A DNA stretch of 64,000 nucleotides from Sphingobacterium multivorum (GTDB lineage: Bacteria > Bacteroidota > Bacteroidia > Sphingobacteriales > Sphingobacteriaceae): positions 62,001-126,000 of the forward strand of contig NZ_UAUU01000008.1 in assembly GCF_900457465.1 (NCBI RefSeq), written 5' to 3'. Both the position numbers and the translations under genes were made by a program. The notes under the pieces were generated by a model. It saw only the letters and a list, made by a program, of their open reading frames with translations, was not told where the DNA came from and searched no databases. Below, in pieces: positions 27,300 through 34,924 of this stretch; position 1 is the first letter of the stretch, and each line of letters starts with the position of its first letter.

Positions 27300-28982
27300 A
27301 TGAAAGTCAATTTTAAATTATTAATCCTTTTGTTGTTGTTGGTTGCGCCTGTGGCAATGTTTGCCCAAGCGGATACAACAAACACGTTGGAGGGGCTTGA
27401 GTTTACGGATGGTACGATAAGTCCCGATTCACTGTCCTTTGAGGAGTCTCCAGATACCGCTACCGTAAAAGCCGATTCCGCCCAGATGAAATCGGTAGCT
27501 GGGCCAATCGTAGACAAAGCTGGGGCAGAAGGCAAAAAATCGCTGTGGAGTATCTTTATTGCGGGCCTTTTAGGCGGTTTTGCCGCTTTATTGATGCCTT
27601 GTATTTTTCCGATGTTACCGCTGACGGTGAGTTATTTTACCAAACAGGCGGGGAGTCGTGCCAGTGGTATTAGTAAAGCCCTGTTATATGGATTATTTAT
27701 TATTGTGATTTATGTGGCTCTGGGGATGATTATCACGATCGCATTCGGGTCTGATGCACTCAATGCACTTTCCACCAACGGTATCTTCAACTTCATTTTC
27801 TTTTTGTTGTTGGTGGGCTTTGCGGCATCTTTTTTTGGTGCTTTTGAAATTACCTTGCCAAGCTCCTTTGTCAATAAAATGGATGCCAAATCGGATAAAG
27901 GTGGATTAGTGGGGTTGTTCTTTATGGCCTTCAGTTTGTCCTTGGTTTCATTTTCTTGTACGGGACCGATTATAGGGACACTGTTGGTTGAGGCAGCTTC
28001 GAAAGGCGAGCGATTGGGTCCAGCAGTTGGGATGCTGGGATTCTCCATTGCCCTGGCCATTCCTTTTGGTTTGTTCGCGATGTTTCCTTCGATGCTTAAA
28101 TCCTTGCCGAAATCTGGCGGTTGGCTGAATAGTGTAAAAGTCGTTTTAGGCTTTTTGGAACTCGCTTTAGCGTTGAAATTTTTATCCAATGTCGACCTAG
28201 CTTACCACTGGAACTTGTTGGATAGAGAGGTGTTCCTGTCGCTATGGATTGCTATTTTTGCGTTGATGGGGCTATACCTGATTGGCAAGATCAAGTTCTC
28301 CCATGATAGTGAGCTGAAATTCCTGTCTGTTCCTCGAACTATTTTGGCCATTGTTGTTTTTTCTTTTGTGGTCTATATGGTGCCAGGTTTATGGGGAGCG
28401 CCTTTAAAATCAATTTCCGCTTTTTTACCGCCATCGGCAACACAAGATTTTGATCTTTCTTCGGGCGTAAGTGCCGGAGCTGCTGCGCATTCAGATGGAA
28501 AGGTGAAAAAATATGCTGAAATTTTTCATGACAGAGGCACGCCTAAGGGATTTGATCCTTATTATGATTACGACCAGGCCTTAGCTACGGCTAAAGAATT
28601 AAACAAGCCTGTTTTAATTGATTTTACGGGCTGGAATTGTGTCAATTGTCGTAAAATGGAAGCGAATGTCTGGACGGACAAAGCTGTGGCAAAATTATTA
28701 AAAGAAGAATTTGTGATGGCCGAACTTTTTGTGGATGATAAAACCGAGCTGGCTGCAAACGAACAATTTGTTTCAAAGTATAGTGGCAAAAAGATCAATA
28801 CCATCGGCAAGAAAAACAGCGATTTTCAAGCGGCTACATTCGATAGCAATTCGCAGCCGCTGTACGTTATTGTCGATCCGACGGGCAAAAAACTGGTGCC
28901 CCAGAGTGGTGCCAACTACAATGTAGAAGAGTACAAGGCATTCCTACAAAGTGGTGTGGATGCATTTAAACATAAAAACTAA
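27300..28982 (+). CDS. DsbD-like transmembrane thiol-disulfide reductase
   Basis: A 560-residue protein: signal peptide ending MFAQA, a low-complexity linker (about 23-75), then eight helices of the DsbD beta/CcdA domain with the redox cysteines in LMPCIFPMLPL and SFSCTGPIIG, and a C-terminal thioredoxin-like gamma domain with CVNC (FTGWNCVNCRKME). It moves electrons from cytoplasmic thioredoxin to periplasmic thiols. The N-terminal alpha domain of E. coli DsbD is absent and replaced by the short linker, so another periplasmic acceptor must be used. Terminator at 29004-29036. Confidence 0.87.
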   Translation: MKVNFKLLILLLLLVAPVAMFAQADTTNTLEGLEFTDGTISPDSLSFEESPDTATVKADSAQMKSVAGPIVDKAGAEGKKSLWSIFIAGLLGGFAALLMPCIFPMLPLTVSYFTKQAGSRASGISKALLYGLFIIVIYVALGMIITIAFGSDALNALSTNGIFNFIFFLLLVGFAASFFGAFEITLPSSFVNKMDAKSDKGGLVGLFFMAFSLSLVSFSCTGPIIGTLLVEAASKGERLGPAVGMLGFSIALAIPFGLFAMFPSMLKSLPKSGGWLNSVKVVLGFLELALALKFLSNVDLAYHWNLLDREVFLSLWIAIFALMGLYLIGKIKFSHDSELKFLSVPRTILAIVVFSFVVYMVPGLWGAPLKSISAFLPPSATQDFDLSSGVSAGAAAHSDGKVKKYAEIFHDRGTPKGFDPYYDYDQALATAKELNKPVLIDFTGWNCVNCRKMEANVWTDKAVAKLLKEEFVMAELFVDDKTELAANEQFVSKYSGKKINTIGKKNSDFQAATFDSNSQPLYVIVDPTGKKLVPQSGANYNVEEYKAFLQSGVDAFKHKN

Positions 28983-29003
28983 CCATCGTCATATGCTAAT
29001 TTT

Positions 29004-29036
29004 ATCCTCCTTGTACTATGCAAGGGGGATTTTTTT
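29004..29036 (+). terminator. Terminator after the dsbD-like gene
   Basis: ATCCTCCTTG pairs with CAAGGGGGAT (one wobble) around a 7-nt loop and leads into six Ts. Confidence 0.87.
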
Positions 29037-29100
29037 GTTCATAAGCCATCGGTTTTTGTGTCTGCAGGCCTGATGCAGTGGGGCTTTCCTCGTATCGTGT

Positions 29101-29257
29101 TCGTACCTGCTTCGTACCAGCTTCGGAAGGCGACAATCTTGCAATAAATATTGACCAGCCCCTGACCAGGTAATTCCTGGTCAGGGGCTGGTCGGAATCT
29201 GATCAACATCTGTACAACATCTGTTGTATCTCCGAATAAGGTACGAAGCAGGTACGA
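29101..29257. repeat. Nested perfect inverted repeats (157 bp)
   Basis: The outer arms TCGTACCTGCTTCGTACC (29101-29118) and GGTACGAAGCAGGTACGA (29240-29257) are perfect 18-bp complements. Inside them TTCGG (29122) faces CCGAA (29232), and at the centre GACCAGCCCCTGACCAGG (29153-29170) and its exact complement (29176-29193) flank TAATT. The arms themselves contain repeated GTACCTGCTTC-type words. No T tract follows. It could form a very stable cruciform or RNA hairpin; function unknown. Confidence 0.9.
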
Positions 29258-29322
29258 AGCTTTCCCCGCTATTTCGTCCAGAAATTGTTGGCGGGGGAGC
29301 CGATGTTGCGGAAGCCTAGGGC

Positions 29323-29360
29323 AAAAAAAGAAGCCCCGTCATTTATATGAACAGGGCTTC
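29323..29360 (-). terminator. Leftward terminator of the DUF5686 gene
   Basis: Read on the minus strand, GAAGCCCTGT and ACGGGGCTTC form the stem and are followed by TTTTTTTGC. It sits 29 bases past the DUF5686 stop. Confidence 0.85.
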
Positions 29361-29388
29361 AAATTATACTATAAATTTATGGAAACTA

Positions 29389-31986
29389 TTAGAAGTCAAA
29401 TCTGACCCGCGCACGAATACCCCAAGCTGGTGCATCGACGTGATCAAGATAATTTAGACGTTTTACGTAGTCCACGCGTAATATTTTAAAAATGTTGGAT
29501 AGACCGATACTGGCTTCCATATAAGGTTCTGAACCGAAGGTATAAGAACTCTGTACACCTTCTGCATTGTGCTGCCAAGTGAATACCTTTGAGCCATAGT
29601 TAGGATCGTCAGGATTGTTTTCCTTGCGCAGTCCGCCATATACACCTTTGAAGCTAAATACTTCACGTAATTTAAGCTTTCTGATCAAAGGAATTTTATT
29701 CAACAGAAAACCGTTCATGTAATACTGCACGTTCAAAGAGGCATTGTGGTCACTAACAAACTCCAGGAAGTTCATTAAGTTATACGAGTTCAATTGATAA
29801 GCATAGGTCTGATTGGCACGATGGATTGTCAAGAAAGGGAATGGGATCTCTTTACCTGCAATATAGTTGCCTTCAGCTGTTACGTCAGCAAATCCAAATT
29901 GACTAAAATAAAAGCGTTTGAATGCACCAACATTAAAGTTGTGATAATTGTATTCACCTTTAGCCAATCCTTTGATTCCAGCAGTATAATTGAACGTGAA
30001 GATCGGATATTGATTGAATATAGGTGTCCGGTAAATCTTGCCTTGATAGAACTCTTCATGTGGAGCATATCTGAAATTTACGGATACTTCTGTCGAGTTC
30101 AATTCATTAAACAGTCTGCTTTCATTGTTGGCATCTACCATCTGGTAGGTAAGGCTTCCAGCAGGTGTTTGTCTGTTGATATTGAATGCCGCGCCAATAG
30201 CCAAGTGGTTTAAAAATTCTTTTTTATACTCTAAGCCGTAATTTGTCTCATAGATGTAACGGTCATTATCACCGCGTTTGAAAGACAGCAAGAAGTTGTC
30301 TTCCTGAATAAATTCCAGTTTTTGTCCTGGAATCTTCGTATCCTTTTTATAAGAGGCCCTGATGTAGTGCATTGGGAAGGAGTAGACCGATTTGTTGTTA
30401 AATGCGTAGGTACCGCTGAAAAAGTACTTCCATTTCTGATCTTTAAAACCATAGGCCGCATACGATTCAGCATAGAAACGCTTGCTTAGCGCTTCTGTTG
30501 TACGTCCGCCGACACGTAAACGGAAACCTTCTACGGGATTAAAGCTATAGAATGTATTGACTGGACCGATCTCAACTGGGCCGGCCTGTTTGTATCCTGA
30601 CAGCAATAAGGCAGCGATATCCATGAACGAACGGAATGAAGGAATCTTTTGTAAGGTATCAATATTATGATAAATATTCAGTTCGTTTTGCGCAAGGACA
30701 AGCGGACGTTGTGTTTCAAACAATGTTTTAATCGCTTTCTTATTTTCTACATTATAGGCAATGACCGTAGATGGACCATCATAGGTACTATCAGGACGCT
30801 GAATGCCGACTTTGTAATTGTTGTAATCAACTGTACGACTTCCGCGGATCCCCATGCCTTTTTCCGTTAAAGAAAAATCGATACCCAGGGTACTTGTTTT
30901 TAGGTAGAAGCGACTTTTGCTGTCTTTCTCAAATTTAAGCTGTATCTGAAGGTCACGTACAAAGTTTAGATTGATATCATCGGCCACAGTCATATTGGCG
31001 CCCTGCACCGCATAATTGCCGTCTAGCGTCACATACAGTTGACCTTTAAATAACATGTCGGCCTTGTTGCGTGGAAAGAAGCTTAATTCGACCAACCAGG
31101 GTTGAACAGTCTTAATGGTATCCGTTATAAAAAACTTATAAAAAGTAGGAGCGGAATTTGCAATTGGACTTAAAAACTGATTGGTAACCAATGAAATGTT
31201 GTTGTCGTAAATATCAACTTGTTCGTACAGTTTATTGAAGTAGGCTGTCAGACCATCATTATCAATAAATCTAGGGTCAAATTGTGCCCGTTGGTCACCA
31301 AGGATATACTGTTTGGTTTTGCTTGGATCTTTACGGTAATATACCTTGGACATTTTTTCTTCAATAAAGGCAGGTAAAACATATTTGTTGGCTGTTTTAG
31401 CGGAGTCGTCCGTTTCAAAAAGAAATTGATAGTTTTTGAATATTTTTTTATTGACGAATTTCTCCGAAAGATTGCTCAGTCCTAAAGACATCTTCTCATA
31501 CTGGTCAAATTCAGCATATTGTTGTCCTGAAAGTCTATTTTTCTCCTTATTCTCGATGACTTTTCGGATCAGTGCGACAGCAGGATTATCTTTGTTGCTG
31601 TATTTTTTCTTTGTGGCCTTGACAACAACTTCTTCCAGCATGTTGTCCTGTTGATCCATCAGAATTTCTTTTGTTTGCGTTGCATCATTCGTAACAAAAG
31701 CGTCTTTGCTGTCATACCCAATGTAACTTGCTCTGATTTTTACATACGATGTTGGAAAGACAAGTTTAAATTCACCATTTGCATTGGTCGACGTCGTGGT
31801 TCCAGCAGAAGCCGGAGCGCCAACGACGGCTACGGTAGCATAGGGTATAGGATTCTTGGTCTTTGCATCTTTAACTGTACCGGTTACGGTCTTGTTTTGG
31901 GCAAAAGCCATGGACACCGTTAGTACGAGCGTTATCGAAAAAAAGAGTTTAGTTATGAAGGTTGTTGCGTCTATTTTAGCTCTCAT
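29389..31986 (-). CDS. DUF5686 outer-membrane protein with carboxypeptidase-regulatory-like domain
   Basis: About 865 residues from the Met at 31986, preferred because a normal signal peptide (ending SMAFAQ) follows; a start 27 bases upstream is possible. Residues ~30-115 form a CarboxypepD_reg-like domain (TVTGTVKDAKTKNPIPYATVAVVG), then a conserved KATKKKYSNKDNPAVALIRKVIENK segment and a long beta-strand-rich DUF5686 region ending in an aromatic strand (RARVRFDF), typical of an outer-membrane barrel. The family is confined to Bacteroidota and has no assigned function. Confidence 0.85.
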   Translation of the reverse strand: MRAKIDATTFITKLFFSITLVLTVSMAFAQNKTVTGTVKDAKTKNPIPYATVAVVGAPASAGTTTSTNANGEFKLVFPTSYVKIRASYIGYDSKDAFVTNDATQTKEILMDQQDNMLEEVVVKATKKKYSNKDNPAVALIRKVIENKEKNRLSGQQYAEFDQYEKMSLGLSNLSEKFVNKKIFKNYQFLFETDDSAKTANKYVLPAFIEEKMSKVYYRKDPSKTKQYILGDQRAQFDPRFIDNDGLTAYFNKLYEQVDIYDNNISLVTNQFLSPIANSAPTFYKFFITDTIKTVQPWLVELSFFPRNKADMLFKGQLYVTLDGNYAVQGANMTVADDINLNFVRDLQIQLKFEKDSKSRFYLKTSTLGIDFSLTEKGMGIRGSRTVDYNNYKVGIQRPDSTYDGPSTVIAYNVENKKAIKTLFETQRPLVLAQNELNIYHNIDTLQKIPSFRSFMDIAALLLSGYKQAGPVEIGPVNTFYSFNPVEGFRLRVGGRTTEALSKRFYAESYAAYGFKDQKWKYFFSGTYAFNNKSVYSFPMHYIRASYKKDTKIPGQKLEFIQEDNFLLSFKRGDNDRYIYETNYGLEYKKEFLNHLAIGAAFNINRQTPAGSLTYQMVDANNESRLFNELNSTEVSVNFRYAPHEEFYQGKIYRTPIFNQYPIFTFNYTAGIKGLAKGEYNYHNFNVGAFKRFYFSQFGFADVTAEGNYIAGKEIPFPFLTIHRANQTYAYQLNSYNLMNFLEFVSDHNASLNVQYYMNGFLLNKIPLIRKLKLREVFSFKGVYGGLRKENNPDDPNYGSKVFTWQHNAEGVQSSYTFGSEPYMEASIGLSNIFKILRVDYVKRLNYLDHVDAPAWGIRARVRFDF

Positions 31987-32287
31987 TATATTGCTATAAT
32001 CTTGAAAATTCAAAATTGTTTTCCTGTTTCTACTTTATTTTTGACTTTATAGGTATTAAAATCAAAAAATCAGTGAACAAAGGAAACAAAAAATTAAGAA
32101 TAATTAAAATTTTATTGTAATGTAATAAAGGAAAGTAGTTGAATTACATTTGTTTGTAAGTATTTGTTTGTGAGTTGTTTATGTTAAATTATTGATTTGG
32201 GTCAATAATTTTCACATTACATTTTGACTTGGCGATGATTTTCCGCTACTTTATTTACTGACTTTTGTAACGATATAGTCAGCGCTA
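31987..32287. other. 301-bp AT-rich leader region between two leftward genes
   Basis: This should hold the DUF5686 promoter, but no clear box was found. Two near copies, TTTGTTTGTAAG (32149-32160) and TTTGTTTGTGAG (32163-32174), lie in tandem. Nothing else is evident. Confidence 0.5.
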
Positions 32288-33967
32288 TTAAAAATCTGGC
32301 TCGATTTCGAAGGTCATTTCTTTTTTGAAACGAGGGTGTATAAAGGTAATTGAAGCGGCATGAAGGTGTAATCTATTAGCTTTTTTGCCATAGAGATCGT
32401 CACCAACAATAGGTGTATTTAGCCCATTGGGGTGCACGGCATGCATGCGGAGCTGGTGGGTTCGGCCAGTCAAGGGATAAAACCTGATCCTCGTTTGATT
32501 ATTCTCTATCGCAATTTTTTCCCATTTTGTCTGCGCTGGCTTGCCATAGGTGTAGCAGACCATTTGTCGGGGTCTATCATCCAGATCGACGCGAAGAGGG
32601 AGGTCGATCAAGCCGGATGGAGCTTCGATAATACCATCAAGTAAGGCAATGTATGTTTTTTTGATGGTATGCTGAATAAATTGATCCTGAATAAATTTAT
32701 GCGCTTCTTTGTTTTTGGCAACAACCAATAGGCCGGATGTCGACATGTCCAGGCGGTGGATAATAATCGGGCCTGCTTTTGGATAACGTTGAAGAATACG
32801 GTTGTAGACCGAATCCTTGACATATATTCCTGGTACAGAAAGAAATTCTGCTGGTTTGTTGATGATGATAATATCTTCATCCTCATAAATTTGAGGAAGT
32901 GCGATATCCAAGGTCGTTTCCTGCTGCATGGGATTCGGATCTACGACCAAGCCTTGGAGCATATACCCTAAAATCGGTTCACATTTTTTGCGGCATGCCG
33001 GATAGTAGTTTTTGTGCCTGCGTATTTCAGATGCAGGGGAGCAGCCCCACCAAAATTCGGCCAAAGCTAGGGGTGTTAACTGGTTTTCATATGCATATTG
33101 CAGCAGTTTTGGCGCAGCGCATTCCCCCGATCCCGCAGGCGGAGTTATCGTGTCAAATTCATGGAATATGTCGACGACATTCTTGCGTTGCCCTTTTGCA
33201 TTGCGAAAATTATATTGTTCGAAAAGCTGTTTTTGCAGATTGCCTGAGCGTGTTTTGCGTTCCTCTTTTAGCGCGGTAATCGTAGATAGCAATTGTTGTA
33301 AATGGTTACACTCTGTTTCCAGAGCCAAATGCATGTCATATTGAAAGCGCTGAAGCTGTTGTTTGTCTTTTAAACTCTGGCTCCGCATGTCTTCCATCAA
33401 TAATTCATATTCCGCATCGGATAAACTGACCTTCAGTTTTGTACGGGTTTCTTTTCGTTCCTTCTTTTGGATTCTTAATTTCGATTTTAGCTCATCGAGC
33501 GACTTATCCCATTCATTTTTTAACCGGTCAAGATTACGCTGCGTGTCTGCTAGCTCTTCACTATTTTCAAGCCTTTCTATTTTGCGGTTCAGTGCATTGA
33601 GATGCACCTCTTCGTTTAGAAAAAAACTGTTTTCTTCCAACATATCGAATATTGGCGGTACAAAATAGCGGTGTTTGTTGCTTCCGGCCAGTTTTCCCGA
33701 AACAGCGGCAAGGTAGCCAAGCTCATTGTGTTGGTTTCTGACAACCAGCACACCGAACATTTTTCCAATAGCGAGGCCCTCCATGGCGCTGTCCAGGCCA
33801 AAATTGTGGGTCCAGTCCTCTTGTGTTTCGATGTAATATTGAAGTTCTTTTGCGGCGGTTACGGCAAGGGGGTGCGGTTCATAGCAAAATGGGAAGGTAA
33901 ATCGTGTTGGAAGTTCAATCGCTGAAATATCCTGTTTGAATTTGTGAAAATAGGTGTTGTTGTCCAT
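32288..33967 (-). CDS. RluA-family pseudouridine synthase with long N-terminal extension
   Basis: A 559-residue protein. The C-terminal ~220 residues are an RluA-type catalytic domain: INKPAEFLSVPG, the active-site HRLDMSTSGLLVVAK with catalytic Asp, and LTGRTHQLRMHA. The first ~340 residues hold a globular region and a long charged coiled coil (about 120-240), which is absent from E. coli RluA (219 residues). A WWG..P...R..NYYPACRKKCEPIL segment precedes the catalytic part. RNA target unknown, rRNA or tRNA. Single gene, divergent from dps. Confidence 0.87.
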   Translation of the reverse strand: MDNNTYFHKFKQDISAIELPTRFTFPFCYEPHPLAVTAAKELQYYIETQEDWTHNFGLDSAMEGLAIGKMFGVLVVRNQHNELGYLAAVSGKLAGSNKHRYFVPPIFDMLEENSFFLNEEVHLNALNRKIERLENSEELADTQRNLDRLKNEWDKSLDELKSKLRIQKKERKETRTKLKVSLSDAEYELLMEDMRSQSLKDKQQLQRFQYDMHLALETECNHLQQLLSTITALKEERKTRSGNLQKQLFEQYNFRNAKGQRKNVVDIFHEFDTITPPAGSGECAAPKLLQYAYENQLTPLALAEFWWGCSPASEIRRHKNYYPACRKKCEPILGYMLQGLVVDPNPMQQETTLDIALPQIYEDEDIIIINKPAEFLSVPGIYVKDSVYNRILQRYPKAGPIIIHRLDMSTSGLLVVAKNKEAHKFIQDQFIQHTIKKTYIALLDGIIEAPSGLIDLPLRVDLDDRPRQMVCYTYGKPAQTKWEKIAIENNQTRIRFYPLTGRTHQLRMHAVHPNGLNTPIVGDDLYGKKANRLHLHAASITFIHPRFKKEMTFEIEPDF

Positions 33968-34302
33968 GTTGTCCGCAGCTTTCCCTCAAAATAAAGATGT
34001 CTGCAAAAATACAACATTATGTGCTTTAAATAATAGCTTGATCGATTTTTGTTTAAAATGTTTCGTTCATAAGGTACAATCTAGGTCTTATCTGTTTCTA
34101 CAAAGAACACTGTCGGTGCAGCCTTCGCTTTTCATTTTTCAGTCTAGCAAACGCTTTGCAGTAATACGAAATGTAAGTCTGGTTTGGTATAGTGGGGTGA
34201 GGTAATTGTTGTGAATTTGACTGGCTTTTATTTGGTTTTTACCGCATTTTTGGGTAAATTTAACTAAGCATTTAAAACATATAGTTAACAAAAGATTATA
34301 AT
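33968..34302. other. 335-bp space between divergent rluA-like gene and dps
   Basis: I see no gene, strong hairpin or clear consensus promoter here. The sequence just before dps is AT-rich (TAAATTTAAC, then a TTATAATATG start context) and presumably holds its promoter. Confidence 0.5.
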
Positions 34303-34776
34303 ATGAAAACTTCAATTGGAATTAAAGATGCGGACTTGAAAAAAGTTGCAAAGTTGTTAAATGTGCTGTTGGCAGATGAACACATTGTCTACATGAAGAC
34401 GCGTAACGCGCATTGGAATGTGGAAGGTGCGGATTTTCATGCTGCTCACTTATTTTTGGAATCACAATACGATGAACTAGCTGAAGTGATCGATGAAGTA
34501 GCAGAACGTGTACGTACTTTAGGGCATTATGCGGTAGGTACCTTTGATAAATATTTGAAATTGACTCGTTTAACGGAGTCTACTTCAGAAAAAACCGACA
34601 GTCAGTCCTATTACAAAGAATTGTTGGCTGACCATGAAGCTATAGCGATGTCAATTCGTGCCGACATTTCTGTGGTTGAAGGCACTTCAGATAATGGTAC
34701 GGAGGACTTTTTGGTTGGACTATTGGAAAAGCATGAAAAGATGGCCTGGATGCTTCGTGCGCATTTTGTTAAGTAA
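34303..34776 (+). CDS. dps: Dps-family ferritin-like DNA-protection protein
   Basis: A 157-residue four-helix protein of usual Dps length. The inter-subunit ferroxidase site is visible: NAHWNVEGADFHAAHLFLE followed by YDELAEVIDEVAERVR, giving the His, His, Asp and Glu ligands. Dps dodecamers store iron and shield DNA from peroxide during stress or starvation. Single gene with its own terminator; oxyR elsewhere in the window is a possible regulator, but no operator was identified. Confidence 0.92.
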   Translation: MKTSIGIKDADLKKVAKLLNVLLADEHIVYMKTRNAHWNVEGADFHAAHLFLESQYDELAEVIDEVAERVRTLGHYAVGTFDKYLKLTRLTESTSEKTDSQSYYKELLADHEAIAMSIRADISVVEGTSDNGTEDFLVGLLEKHEKMAWMLRAHFVK

Positions 34777-34803
34777 GCTGTAGAAGTTTATCCACAGGTA
34801 TTG

Positions 34804-34843
34804 AAAAAAATCCCGTCTTTCCCAATAGGCGGGATTTTTTTTT
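34804..34843 (+). terminator. Terminator after dps
   Basis: AAAATCCCG and CGGGATTTT form the stem around a loop of about 14 nt, followed by a long T run. Confidence 0.88.
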
Positions 34844-34924
34844 GTGTTTTGTTGTCAGCGCAGGATTAATTTTCTATCTTAAAGAGGAATTAAGCCTTCA
34901 GAAACTTTTTAACATATTACAATT

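Larger units (their letters stand above)
28983..29388. other. 406-bp intergenic space with two terminators and a nested inverted repeat
   Basis: Between the dsbD-like gene and the convergent DUF5686 gene lie a rightward terminator, a large nested inverted repeat (29101-29257) and a leftward terminator, each described separately. No ORF is credible. Confidence 0.8.
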
